Source: Alkalihalobacterium chitinilyticum
GTDB lineage: Bacteria; Bacillota; Bacilli; Bacillales; Bacillaceae_F
NCBI RefSeq assembly: GCF_029028005.1
Contig: NZ_JAOTPO010000018.1
Coordinates: forward strand, 1-64,000
Direction of reading: 5' to 3'
Length of the DNA stretch: 64,000 nucleotides
Shown: positions 44,594-52,415 of the stretch, in pieces
How positions within the stretch are numbered: position 1 is the stretch's first letter
Layout: each line of letters starts with the position of its first letter
Position numbers and translations under genes: made by a program
The notes under the pieces: generated by a model
What the model was told of the DNA's origin: nothing
The model's input: only the letters and a program-made list of their open reading frames with translations
The model's database searches: none

Positions 44594-44686
44594 TTATTTT
44601 TTTATTTTTTCAATTAGAAGAATGACTAGGTTTACAAGGGTTAATAAAAATACACCAGTTGCTAAAAATACCGTCATTGCATCCAC
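44594..44686 (-). CDS. Putative holin-like type I toxin (30 aa)
   Basis: GTG 44686 reads 30 codons to TAA. The product begins MDAMTVFLATGVFLLTLVNL, a single membrane helix, and ends EKIKK, matching the short 'holin-like toxin' family (TxpA/BsrG-like) of Bacilli. GGGGTGA precedes the start and can pair with CCCC about 10 bases upstream (a CCCC/GGGG hairpin), a common way to hide the ribosome site of type I toxins until the RNA is processed. An antisense RNA on the plus strand would be expected; I did not identify its promoter. Confidence 0.65.
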   Translation of the reverse strand: MDAMTVFLATGVFLLTLVNLVILLIEKIKK

Positions 44687-44879
44687 TGTTATCACCCCTT
44701 TCCACGGGGGATTATTGGCTGTTCATCATTGGATTGAAGACGACATCTTTCATACCTTTTATAACTCCCTTTTTATAGTATAGGTTGACTTCTCCTAGCT
44801 GCTATACGTGCTAATCTTTGATTTGAGATAACTCGTTAATTTGTTTTGGCGTTGAAGTCAACCATTGACCTTAGTTGCC

Positions 44880-45011
44880 TTAGTGACGATGAGGTAAATC
44901 CTCTTGAACTTTAATTGCTGTAGAATCTAGTTCGGCACCTGTGTAACTAAAGCCAGTTAATCCGACTAGAATTGCTAAACCCGCCATGCAATGAAGTAAG
45001 AACTTTTTCAC
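44880..45011 (-). CDS. Candidate PapR-like secreted signalling peptide precursor (43 aa)
   Basis: GTG 45011 follows AAGGAGGGA with 9 bases spacing. Residues 1-26 (KKFLLHCMAGLAILVGLTG followed by FSYTGA) form a classical signal peptide; the mature part of 17 residues ends QEDLPHRH. PapR of the Bacillus cereus group is of the same size and build and ends in heptapeptides such as ADLPFEF or SDLPFEH, sharing the D-L-P core and final aromatic/His. It lies about 310 bp past the PlcR-like gene, on the opposite strand, instead of directly downstream. Peptide identity and pairing are inference. Confidence 0.6.
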   Translation of the reverse strand: MKKFLLHCMAGLAILVGLTGFSYTGAELDSTAIKVQEDLPHRH

Positions 45012-45257
45012 TTTCCATTCCCTCCTTTTTAGATAGCTGTATTCTATTCTATGTTCAATATATCGTATTTCAGAATTTTCTGCATTTTAATTCTCCTAGG
45101 CTTATCCCGTAGTTATGTATCTTTTACGAGAGTTTGCTCTTTGAAATGAAATGAGATATAAATATATTGATTTTTTTAGACGGAATCCTACATTCTTCTA
45201 TTTGTTATATGAACATTTATTAAGTAATGGGATATTTATAATTGAGGGAGGGCATTT

Positions 45258-45998
45258 ATGAAGGAAAAAGACCGTGTCATTCGTCAATTTAATGAAACAT
45301 CAGATGGGTATTTAACAAGTAATGTTCATGCAAAAGGAAAAGATTTAGGGTGGATCGGAGAAGTTGTGAGCAGAAGGAAACGTGAAAAAGCGTTAGATGT
45401 TGCAACAGGGGCAGGGCATACGGCACTTTTACTAAGTAAATTAGTTCGGGAAGTTGTAGCTGTTGATTTGACGCCAAATATGCTTAAATTAGCCGAAAGT
45501 CAAGCAAAGAAAAACGGGTGCGATAATATTTCGTTTGCAATAGGCGATGTTGAAAAGCTGCCTTTTGATAATGATGACTTTGATATTGTAACGTGTCGCA
45601 TTGCCGCTCATCATTTTCCGAATTTAAACCAAGCAATAAAAGAAATGCACCGAGTTCTAGCCAATGACGGTTCACTTATCATCGTAGATAATTTTATTCC
45701 AGATAACAGCGGGAAGGAAAACAGGATCAATACAATTGAAAAGTTACGAGACCCTTCTCATCATGAATGTATTTCTTTAACGAAGTGGGAAGAGCTTTTT
45801 CACACTGTTGGGTTCAAAGATATAGTGTGTCATAAGACGTGGACTTCATCAATGGACGTCAATGAGTGGATTGACCGTGCCAAACCATCAGAAGATAATC
45901 GGGAGAAAATTTATGAACTGATCGACAATGAGAACTTAACTTGGATAAACAGGCAACAAGTTCATCTGCAAAAAGTAATGTGGGTGTGTACAAAGTAA
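45258..45998 (+). CDS. Class I SAM-dependent methyltransferase
   Basis: A 246-residue enzyme. Motif I is ALDVATGAGHTALLLSKL, followed by VVAVDLTPNML and GDVEKLPFDNDDFDIVTCR; the HRVLANDGSLIIVDNF segment is typical of the UbiE/MerR-type subgroup. GAGGGAGGG precedes the ATG. Substrate unknown. A small membrane gene starts 19 bases downstream. Confidence 0.88.
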   Translation: MKEKDRVIRQFNETSDGYLTSNVHAKGKDLGWIGEVVSRRKREKALDVATGAGHTALLLSKLVREVVAVDLTPNMLKLAESQAKKNGCDNISFAIGDVEKLPFDNDDFDIVTCRIAAHHFPNLNQAIKEMHRVLANDGSLIIVDNFIPDNSGKENRINTIEKLRDPSHHECISLTKWEELFHTVGFKDIVCHKTWTSSMDVNEWIDRAKPSEDNREKIYELIDNENLTWINRQQVHLQKVMWVCTK

Positions 45999-46017
45999 TT
46001 TAGAAGGGGGTGTAATG

Positions 46018-46239
46018 ATGGTCGCTAAAACGGTGCTTGTAGCTCTCTTAACTTTTTTTCTTGTGTGTGGTTTTTTTATTGGAATAGGATATATGTTTGA
46101 AATTCAATCATTGATGTTCAGCTTTTACGAGGAGACACCCACTGGTTTTACCGCAGGAGGTTCGGTATTGTCGTTTATCCTTGGCCTTATATGCAGTTTT
46201 TTCGTTGGCAATTTTTATCACAAGAAAATGACTCATTAA
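46018..46239 (+). CDS. Small two-helix membrane protein (73 aa)
   Basis: Two hydrophobic segments (about 3-24 and 46-64) with the C-terminus FYHKKMTH. Two adjacent ATG codons (46015 and 46018) follow GAAGGGGG; the second has better spacing. Probably co-transcribed with the methyltransferase. No family recognised. Confidence 0.65.
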   Translation: MVAKTVLVALLTFFLVCGFFIGIGYMFEIQSLMFSFYEETPTGFTAGGSVLSFILGLICSFFVGNFYHKKMTH

Positions 46240-46346
46240 AAAGGTTGTTTTCTGTTGGATAAAGAGTATAATAGTAATGTTGTAATTTCTATGATAATAT
46301 AATAAAAATAGTTCAATAGAAATTCCGGACGTCTTTGATGGTCGGT

Positions 46347-46382
46347 AGAGGTTCTAGCTCAACCCTCTATAAAAAACTAAGA
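46347..46382 (+). ncRNA. PreQ1 class I riboswitch
   Basis: AGAGGTTCTAGCTCAACCCTC followed by TATAAAAAACTAAG is the compact preQ1-I aptamer: AGAGG/CCTCT stem, C-rich loop and the A-rich 3' tail that forms the pseudoknot. Overlapping its 3' end, CTAAGAAG (46376-46383 region) can pair with CTTCTTAG downstream, followed by GCTGTTTTTT, so ligand binding would favour a terminator. It controls the queC operon. Confidence 0.92.
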
Positions 46383-46420
46383 AGAACAGGACTTCTTAGA
46401 GGTGCTGTTTTTTCGTTTGT
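46383..46420 (+). terminator. Attenuator of the queC operon
   Basis: A hairpin directly after the preQ1 aptamer followed by a run of six T, about 20 bases before the queC ribosome site. Confidence 0.65.
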
Positions 46421-46438
46421 AAAGGAGTTTTAACATTG

Positions 46439-47101
46439 ATGAAAAATGAAAAAGCAATCGTTGTGTTTAGTGGTGGTCAAGATAGTACCACTTGTTTATT
46501 TTGGGCATTAAAACAATTCAAAGAAGTAGAAACTGTAACTTTTGATTATAATCAGCGTCATGATGATGAAATAGAATGCGCTAAGGCGATTTCAGAAGAA
46601 TTAGGCGTAAAACATCATGTCCTTGATATGTCATTATTAAATCAATTAGCACCGAGTGCATTAACTCGGGATGATATAGAAGTAAAAGCAGGAGAAAATG
46701 GTGATCTTCCATCTACTTTTGTTCCAGGCAGAAACTTAATCTTTTTATCATTTGCTGGTATTTTAGCTAGTCAAGTCAACGCAAAACATATTATAACGGG
46801 CGTTTGCGAAACCGATTTTAGTGGATACCCAGATTGTCGAGACGCATTCGTTAAATCTTTGAATGTTTCGCTTAACCTATCAATGGACCAACAATTTGTT
46901 ATTCATACCCCGCTGATGTGGTTGAATAAAGCTGAAACATGGAAGCTTGCTGATGATTTAGGTGCACTTGAGTTTGTTCGAACGAAAACGTTAACGTGTT
47001 ATAACGGGATCATTGGTGATGGTTGCGGTGAATGTCCTGCTTGTGAATTACGTTTGAAAGGTTATGAGGAGTTTTTGCAGATGAGAGAGGAGCGAGCTTA
47101 G
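46439..47101 (+). CDS. queC: 7-cyano-7-deazaguanine synthase (QueC)
   Basis: A 220-residue enzyme that turns 7-carboxy-7-deazaguanine plus ammonia and ATP into preQ0. The PP-loop is [13 protein letters not shown] near the N-terminus, [11 protein letters not shown] is the nucleotide-proximal motif, and the zinc ligands are in the C-terminal [17 protein letters not shown] one codon earlier (46436) has slightly better spacing to AAAGGAG. First gene of queCDE, controlled by the preQ1 riboswitch. Confidence 0.95.
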   Translation: MKNEKAIVVFSGGQDSTTCLFWALKQFKEVETVTFDYNQRHDDEIECAKAISEELGVKHHVLDMSLLNQLAPSALTRDDIEVKAGENGDLPSTFVPGRNLIFLSFAGILASQVNAKHIITGVCETDFSGYPDCRDAFVKSLNVSLNLSMDQQFVIHTPLMWLNKAETWKLADDLGALEFVRTKTLTCYNGIIGDGCGECPACELRLKGYEEFLQMREERA

Positions 47102-47548
47102 ATGATACAGCAGTTTTATCCGCAAGTCCCACACGATTACCGCTATGAATTAAATAAAGATTTCAATTTCTCGGCAGCCCATTTTATTCCTCATGATGAA
47201 GCTGGTAAGTGTAAAAACGTTCACGGCCATACGTATTTTGTGAATGTTACAGTAGCTGGAGACACGTTAAATGACAGTGGCTTTCTCGTGAACTTTCAAT
47301 TGATCAAAAAATTAGTCCACGGTCGTTATGACCACACGGTTCTTAATGACTTCACAGAAGACTTTAACGATCAACAGTCGGAGCATTTTCCGACAACTGA
47401 AGTTGTAGCACGGACGATTTGGGAGAACATTCAAAACTACCTAGATCAATTGTCGAATAAACCGAAATGTATCCAAGTCGTTGTTCGAGAAACTCCGACA
47501 AGCTATGTTGTGTATCGACCGAAAAAAGGTGATTTCGATGAGCAATAA
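47102..47548 (+). CDS. queD: 6-carboxytetrahydropterin synthase (QueD)
   Basis: A 148-residue enzyme that makes 6-carboxy-5,6,7,8-tetrahydropterin from dihydroneopterin triphosphate. Zinc ligands are in FSAAHFIPHDEAGKCKNVHGH (His near residue 22 and the HGH pair), with the catalytic Cys in KCKN; the Glu is in VVRETPTSYVVY. It starts at the base after the queC stop, with GAGAGGAGCGA inside the queC end serving as ribosome site. Confidence 0.93.
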   Translation: MIQQFYPQVPHDYRYELNKDFNFSAAHFIPHDEAGKCKNVHGHTYFVNVTVAGDTLNDSGFLVNFQLIKKLVHGRYDHTVLNDFTEDFNDQQSEHFPTTEVVARTIWENIQNYLDQLSNKPKCIQVVVRETPTSYVVYRPKKGDFDEQ

Positions 47549-48272
47549 AATTCCTGTAATTGAAATCTTTGGACCTACAATCCAAGGTGAAGGTATGATT
47601 GTCGGACGTAAAACGATGTTTGTTCGAACAGCAGGGTGTGATTACCGCTGTTCATGGTGTGATTCTGCTTTTACTTGGGATGGGTCGGCAAAAGACCAAA
47701 TTCAAAAAATGAGTGCGGATCAAATATACGCTGAACTGAAAAATATCGGTGGTGACCGTTTTGATCATGTTACGATATCAGGTGGAAATCCCGCTTTATA
47801 TGCTTCTATCGATGAATTAATAGATATTCTTCAAAGTAATCACATTCAAATTGGGTTAGAAACACAAGGAAGTAAATGGCAAGATTGGTTTACGAAAGTA
47901 GACGACTTAACGATATCCCCGAAACCGCCAAGTTCAGAAATGGAAACGAACTTTGAAGTTCTTGATGAGATTATTGATCAGTTAAAGAAAGATCATAGAC
48001 TGGAAGATCATGTAAGCTTGAAAGTAGTCGTATTTAACGATGATGATTTTAACTACGCAAAGGACGTTCATTTACGATATAAAGAAATTCCATTCTTTTT
48101 ACAAGTCGGGAATGAAGACTTACAAGATATCGAACCAACCGAACTAATGAAAAAGCTTATTGGAAGTTACGAGCATTTAATTGAAAAAGTAATTGCTTCG
48201 AGAGAGTTAAACGAAGTAAAAGTGTTACCGCAGCTCCATACCTTATTATGGGGGAATAAACGCGGGGTTTAA
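47538..48272 (+). CDS. queE: 7-carboxy-7-deazaguanine synthase (QueE)
   Basis: A 244-residue radical SAM enzyme. The cluster motif is CDYRCSWCDSAF (CxxxCxxC). It begins 11 bases before the queD stop, behind AAAAAGGTG, so translation is coupled. The segment ISGGNPALY and the C-terminus LLWGNKRGV are typical. It completes the pathway from 6-carboxytetrahydropterin to 7-carboxy-7-deazaguanine, QueC's substrate. QueF is not in this window. A terminator follows. Confidence 0.94.
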   Translation: MSNKIPVIEIFGPTIQGEGMIVGRKTMFVRTAGCDYRCSWCDSAFTWDGSAKDQIQKMSADQIYAELKNIGGDRFDHVTISGGNPALYASIDELIDILQSNHIQIGLETQGSKWQDWFTKVDDLTISPKPPSSEMETNFEVLDEIIDQLKKDHRLEDHVSLKVVVFNDDDFNYAKDVHLRYKEIPFFLQVGNEDLQDIEPTELMKKLIGSYEHLIEKVIASRELNEVKVLPQLHTLLWGNKRGV

Positions 48273-48276
48273 TCTA

Positions 48277-48316
48277 ACGCATGAGAGTATTGTTTTACTC
48301 TTGTGCGTTTTATTTT
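48277..48316 (+). terminator. Terminator of queCDE
   Basis: A 13-bp stem (two G-U pairs): ACGCATGAGAGTA (48277-48289) with TACTCTTGTGCGT (48296-48308), followed by TTTATTTTT. Confidence 0.9.
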
Positions 48317-48400
48317 TGAGTGTAAAAAGGAGACCTGCAACTTATTTCTATTTGTACGAAATTCTTTTCCAGGAGTTCACACTTTCGCAAATAAATGGAG

Positions 48401-48505
48401 CAAAACGGACAATATAATTGTAAATCGGACAATATAATTAGAAAACGGACAATAAATTTAAAAACCGGATAATAAATTAGTGAAATCCGACAATAAGATA
48501 GGGGA
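48401..48505. repeat. Five tandem 20-bp repeats with core CGGACAATA
   Basis: CGGACAATA or a one-base variant recurs at 48406, 48426, 48446, 48466 (CGGATAATA) and about 48487 (CCGACAATA), spaced by 20 bases (the last by 20-21). The intervening bases are A/T-rich and vary. It lies in a 620-bp intergenic stretch with no gene. It could be a protein-binding array or decayed repeat DNA. Confidence 0.7.
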
Positions 48506-48847
48506 ATTCGAAATTAAATCTAAACTGATTTAAACAAACATGTAGAAAATCCCTGTATAAAAACTTTTTCTCTTAAGTAAAACCATTTTAGTAGTGGAAC
48601 TTAGCTATTTTTATAAAACAATCGTATTACATATAAAAAATAAAAATAGTAGGTTATCTACCAGATCTAATCTCGACGATTTTTAAAATGCCCCTTGAAA
48701 AGTATGGAAACATTTGTTAAAGTTTAACTATATTGTATTGCAAAATAGTGTGTAGCAATACATTTGTTTTTACTGACTACCTTGTAAAACAACATAGAAG
48801 TTCTTTTTTTCATTTTAGAATGCAAGATGTAAATTATTTTTTTGGTT
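48506..48847. other. Intergenic stretch upstream of the PadR gene
   Basis: AT-rich, no ORF that I can support. An inverted repeat GTATTGC...GCAATAC (13-base spacer) lies about 48736-48762. It probably holds the promoter of the PadR operon. Confidence 0.4.
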
Positions 48848-48872
48848 TAGTATCTTGTATTACAAGGTACTA
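48848..48872. promoter_or_regulatory. Probable PadR operator
   Basis: TAGTATCTTGTA-T-TACAAGGTACTA is a near-perfect 12-bp inverted repeat centred on one base (48860), ending 20 bases before the PadR start. Its size and position fit autoregulation by PadR-family dimers. Confidence 0.65.
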
Positions 48873-48892
48873 AAATCACTGGGGGTGAACGT

Positions 48893-49222
48893 TTGTCGAC
48901 GAGTCAGATGTTAAAAGGCATATTAGAAGGCTGCTTGCTTCAAGTCATTTCAAAAGGTGAAACATATGGTTACGAGATGATTGAGAAACTGGAATCCTAT
49001 GGGTTCACGATGGTAAGCGAAGGAAGTATTTATCCTTTATTATTACGAATGAAAAAAGATAACCTTGTAGCAACGAGCTTAAAAGCTTCACCTTCGGGAC
49101 CGAAAAGAAAGTACTATACGTTAACACCCGAAGGTCATCAAGAGCTAGAAAAATTTAAAATTCGATGGAAAGATCTATCATCAAGTGTTACCAATTTATT
49201 AAATGAAAACAAAGGTGAGTGA
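48893..49222 (+). CDS. PadR family transcriptional regulator
   Basis: A 109-residue winged-helix protein of the short PadR-s1 type. YGYEMIEKLESYGF, then SEGSIYPLLLRMKKDNLV and SGPKRKYYTLTPEGHQEL are family hallmarks. Starts with TTG (48893) behind GGGGGTGA. It overlaps the next gene's ribosome site and ends 4 bases before the HAAS protein start, a common PadR pairing. Confidence 0.9.
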   Translation: MSTSQMLKGILEGCLLQVISKGETYGYEMIEKLESYGFTMVSEGSIYPLLLRMKKDNLVATSLKASPSGPKRKYYTLTPEGHQELEKFKIRWKDLSSSVTNLLNENKGE

Positions 49223-49226
49223 AAAT

Positions 49227-49982
49227 ATGGAACTTTCAAAGAACAGTCAACAGTTTTTAGAAAATTTACGGTTGTACTTGTTTTCAACGGGAAAGAACAT
49301 GGATGAAATTAATGAAGTCGTTGAAGAATTAGAGGATCATCTGCGAGAAGCTGAACAAGACGGGAAAGATATTGAGCACATTATCGGACAATCTCCTAAA
49401 TCGTATATGGAAAAAATCGCTAGTGAAATGAACGTCGATTATAGAGGATGGTTCAAATTAATACCGATGTTTATGGTTGGTGTATTCGCTTTTATTCTAT
49501 TAGGTGATGCAGTAAGAAATGACCTTAACTATTCTATTATTCAATTAGTAGGTTTTCCCGTCGTCAGTTTAGTTTTACTTGGTGCGACGCTTTTTACGTA
49601 TAAGTTAATTGCGCAGAGAAAAAGATCGACGTTGAAACAATATTTGCTTTTAACAACATTAGGAATGGTATCCGTTATCCTTTTTGTCGGGATCATCTTT
49701 TTAAATAGACACTACGGAACTCCGTTATTTCATGTCAACACAATGGGAACACTTGTCGTTGCTAGTATGGCAATCCTTACATTAGTTATAGTCGCTTTTT
49801 GGAGTAAGACCTGGCTCCCAATAATCGTTCCAACCTTTTTGTATGTACCAGAAGTTGTTTTAAAGTTTGCTCCGCTATCTGAAGAAGTGCGGTTAATTGT
49901 TACATCAATTGTCGTATTTGTCGGACTAGGAATTTACTTTTTTATCTTGTTAACAAAAGAGAAGTCTGTTGTACATAGGTAA
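49227..49982 (+). CDS. HAAS-domain membrane protein, PadR partner
   Basis: A 251-residue protein. Residues 1-70 are the HAAS signalling domain (SQQFLENLRLYLFSTGKNMD and LEDHLREAEQDGKDIEHIIG), and the rest has about five membrane segments. In Bacilli such proteins are encoded next to PadR repressors and sense envelope or osmotic conditions by an unknown mechanism. ATG 49227 follows AAAGGTGAG; an ATG 8 codons earlier overlaps the PadR stop. Confidence 0.85.
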   Translation: MELSKNSQQFLENLRLYLFSTGKNMDEINEVVEELEDHLREAEQDGKDIEHIIGQSPKSYMEKIASEMNVDYRGWFKLIPMFMVGVFAFILLGDAVRNDLNYSIIQLVGFPVVSLVLLGATLFTYKLIAQRKRSTLKQYLLLTTLGMVSVILFVGIIFLNRHYGTPLFHVNTMGTLVVASMAILTLVIVAFWSKTWLPIIVPTFLYVPEVVLKFAPLSEEVRLIVTSIVVFVGLGIYFFILLTKEKSVVHR

Positions 49983-50028
49983 TAAGTATGAAAAAGATCT
50001 TTTCTCAAGAATTGTTGCTTTTTATTGG

Positions 50029-50060
50029 GCAGTCCACTAAGAAATGCTTAGCCGGACTGC
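50029..50060 (+). terminator. Hairpin after the PadR/HAAS operon
   Basis: GCAGTCC (50029-50035) pairs with GGACTGC (50054-50060), with an inner CTAAG/CTTAG stem. No T-run follows, so termination would be weak. Confidence 0.5.
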
Positions 50061-50210
50061 TTCACAGGTAAAGGCTTGTCCACCCCGTTTACTTAATAAA
50101 TAGAGCAGTTGCATCGTAATTTGTTTCTAAAATATGAAAAAGACGAAAGGAATATGAAGTGTTGAAAGAGAAATATTAAGTACTAGTTTTGCCTTGAATG
50201 GAGGATTAGG

Positions 50211-51482
50211 GTGAATATACTACTAGAAGATATCCAAATTTTTCTACTTAACCTATCTTTTGTCTTTTTACTCTACTTTCTATACCATAAATTCATTGAG
50301 AGAAATACACAACGTATTTCAAATGAAATTTTTGTAGGTTTGATTTCTGGTCTGTCTATTATTTTATGTATGACCTTTACGCTTTCACCTGTATCCTCTT
50401 TTATTTTTGACATGCGTCAGCTGCCTTTAATTATTGGGGCTTTGTATGGTGGACGAAGAGTTTTAATCTTTCTATTTATTACATTGTTAAGCTATCGTTA
50501 CTTCATAGGAATGGATGAAGGGTACTATGCTTCAGTCATCATTTATTCCATTTTAACTATTATTCTATGTTACCTTATTCCTCGATTTACAAAAGCCATC
50601 AAGATCAAACACAAGGTTAAGCTTGCTGCAATAGCTGCTAGTTTTGGAATAGTTTTAATTCTCATTTTGATCTTTCTTATTAGTCCGAATGCAAGTCCAA
50701 TTAAATTAGTTTCTACAGTTGTTTTGTATGGAACGCAATTTTTCTTAATTCTCTTTTTTGTTACTTTAATTGAACGGGCCCGAATGGAACGTATGATATT
50801 TGAAGAACTAAAAAAACTAGAGAAATTAAAAATTGTAAGCGAAATTGCTGCAAGTATTTCTCACGAAGTTCGTAATCCATTAACTGTCACAAGAGGATTT
50901 ATTCAATTATTAAGGGAGTCAAACATTCCAGACGATAAAAAGGAGATGTATATTCGATTATCACTGGAAGAGTTGGATCGGGCCGAAGAAATAATTACTG
51001 ATTATTTAACGTTTGCCAAGCCTTCGTTAGAAAATGTCCAAATGCTAGAACTCCATGATGAACTCCAATACGTATTAAAAGTCGTTTCTCCCTATGCGAC
51101 AATGAATAGTGTCAACATCCATTTTAAGTCTGCTCCAAATCTATTTATTGCAGGGGAAAAGCAAAAGTTTCATCAATGCTTAATTAATTTAGCTAAAAAT
51201 GCAATTGAAGCAATGCCACAAGGTGGAGATTTAACGGTTAACATTGAACAGGAAGAAGATAAAGCGATAATTCGAATTCAAGACTCAGGAGTAGGTATGA
51301 CTGAGGAGCAGCTCAGTCGATTAGGAACACCTTATTACACCACGAAAGAAAAAGGGACCGGTCTTGGAACGATGGTTGTTTTTAGTATTATAAAAGTAAT
51401 GCAGGGTGAAATATCAGTAAACAGTAAGGTCGGGGAAGGAACATGTTTCACATTGGTGTTTCCTATTGTAAGTAATGAATGA
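50211..51482 (+). CDS. KinB-like sporulation sensor histidine kinase
   Basis: A 423-residue orphan kinase. The N-terminal 200 residues hold about six membrane segments of the 5TM-5TMR-LYT type. The HisKA box is IAASISHEVRNPLTVTRGFI with phosphoacceptor His near residue 222, and the HATPase domain has NLAKNAIEAMP, DSGVGMT and KGTGLGTMVV. This is the layout of KinB, which phosphorylates Spo0F to start sporulation. GTG start behind GGAGGAT. In Bacillus subtilis kinB and kapB are adjacent; here kapB lies about 10 kb away, and no response regulator is next to the kinase. Confidence 0.85.
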   Translation: MNILLEDIQIFLLNLSFVFLLYFLYHKFIERNTQRISNEIFVGLISGLSIILCMTFTLSPVSSFIFDMRQLPLIIGALYGGRRVLIFLFITLLSYRYFIGMDEGYYASVIIYSILTIILCYLIPRFTKAIKIKHKVKLAAIAASFGIVLILILIFLISPNASPIKLVSTVVLYGTQFFLILFFVTLIERARMERMIFEELKKLEKLKIVSEIAASISHEVRNPLTVTRGFIQLLRESNIPDDKKEMYIRLSLEELDRAEEIITDYLTFAKPSLENVQMLELHDELQYVLKVVSPYATMNSVNIHFKSAPNLFIAGEKQKFHQCLINLAKNAIEAMPQGGDLTVNIEQEEDKAIIRIQDSGVGMTEEQLSRLGTPYYTTKEKGTGLGTMVVFSIIKVMQGEISVNSKVGEGTCFTLVFPIVSNE

Positions 51483-51573
51483 GACTCTGTGTTTGATCAA
51501 ATATCTGAATTTTTTTTTAACAAACAAAAGGAAATAAAAAGGGAAAGTCACATACTTTAGTAAGGGGGCCCTT

Positions 51574-52026
51574 ATGGACAAAGAAGAATTAAACTTACCA
51601 AGGTTATTAAAAGAATTTGACTTTGAAGTGGAACGAGGAAAGATTGCTGAATTTGCCATGGCAACAGGTGCTCAAGATATCGATGTATATATGAGCAAGG
51701 AAGCTGCTATTAAAGCAGGATATCCAGATGTACCTGTTCCATTAACATTTGGAACAGTACCTGAAATGTGGAAGGGTCTCGATTTTGAAGATATCATTGC
51801 TGATTTAGACCTCACGTTAACTCGTGTTTTACATGGCAGCCAGTCATACACGTATCATAAATCGATTTTTGCAGGAGACCATTTATTTGGAAAAACCTAT
51901 CTCGTTGGTACGAAACAACGAAAGGGTCTTTCTATCTACTCATTTGAAACCGTTTTCTTTAATGACAAAGAAGAGTTATTGTTAGAGTGCAAATCGGTAG
52001 TCATTGAAAGAGGTGAGGGGCGATGA
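51574..52026 (+). CDS. MaoC-like hydratase subunit, N-terminal type
   Basis: A 150-residue single hotdog-fold domain. It resembles the N-terminal half of MaoC-type (R)-enoyl-CoA hydratases and the HadA subunit of mycobacterial dehydratases: FAMATGAQDIDVYMS and GYPDVPVPLTFGT, VLHGSQSYTYHKSIFAGD. It overlaps the next gene by 4 bases, so the two probably form a heterodimer. AAGGGGGC precedes the ATG. Role in fatty-acid or polyhydroxyalkanoate metabolism is inferred. Confidence 0.85.
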   Translation: MDKEELNLPRLLKEFDFEVERGKIAEFAMATGAQDIDVYMSKEAAIKAGYPDVPVPLTFGTVPEMWKGLDFEDIIADLDLTLTRVLHGSQSYTYHKSIFAGDHLFGKTYLVGTKQRKGLSIYSFETVFFNDKEELLLECKSVVIERGEGR

Positions 52027-52379
52027 GTCAAGTCAAAACGAGCGAATTTATTACAATTACTCGAGAACAGCTTGTCAGGTATGCCGGTGCGTCTGGTGAT
52101 TTTAATCCTATCCATACAAACATGGTCTTAGCAAAAGACAGTGGTCTTCCTGATGTCATTGCCCAAGGTATGTTCATTATGGGACTCACTGGCACACAGC
52201 TTAGCAAATGGTTTGGGATCCACAAAGTGAAACAGTTTGATGTGAAGTTTACAGCAATGACACTGCCAGGAGAGGAAGTTCAAGTGATTTGTACTCTTCA
52301 TGATGAAACGTCAGGTGAGGTAATTGTAAGAAACCGAAATGAAGAAGTGAAGCTTAGAGGTTTGGTCGAACTAAATTAA
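52023..52379 (+). CDS. MaoC-like hydratase subunit, catalytic type
   Basis: A 118-residue hotdog domain with the catalytic (R)-hydratase motif YAGASGDFNPIHTN (Asp and His), then GLPDVIAQGMFIMGL. It is the HadB-like partner of the preceding half-hydratase, with which it shares an ATGA overlap. Two separate single-domain subunits are a less common version of the usual fused enzyme. A TetR gene starts 36 bases downstream. Confidence 0.88.
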   Translation: MSQVKTSEFITITREQLVRYAGASGDFNPIHTNMVLAKDSGLPDVIAQGMFIMGLTGTQLSKWFGIHKVKQFDVKFTAMTLPGEEVQVICTLHDETSGEVIVRNRNEEVKLRGLVELN

Positions 52380-52415
52380 AATGGGCACTCCTAACAAAGG
52401 AAAGGGGGAATTAGT

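Noticed and set aside
44568-44783. 71-codon plus-strand ORF beyond the PlcR-like gene
   Set aside because: It is antisense to the holin-like toxin gene, starts inside the regulator's end without a ribosome site and has no family resemblance.
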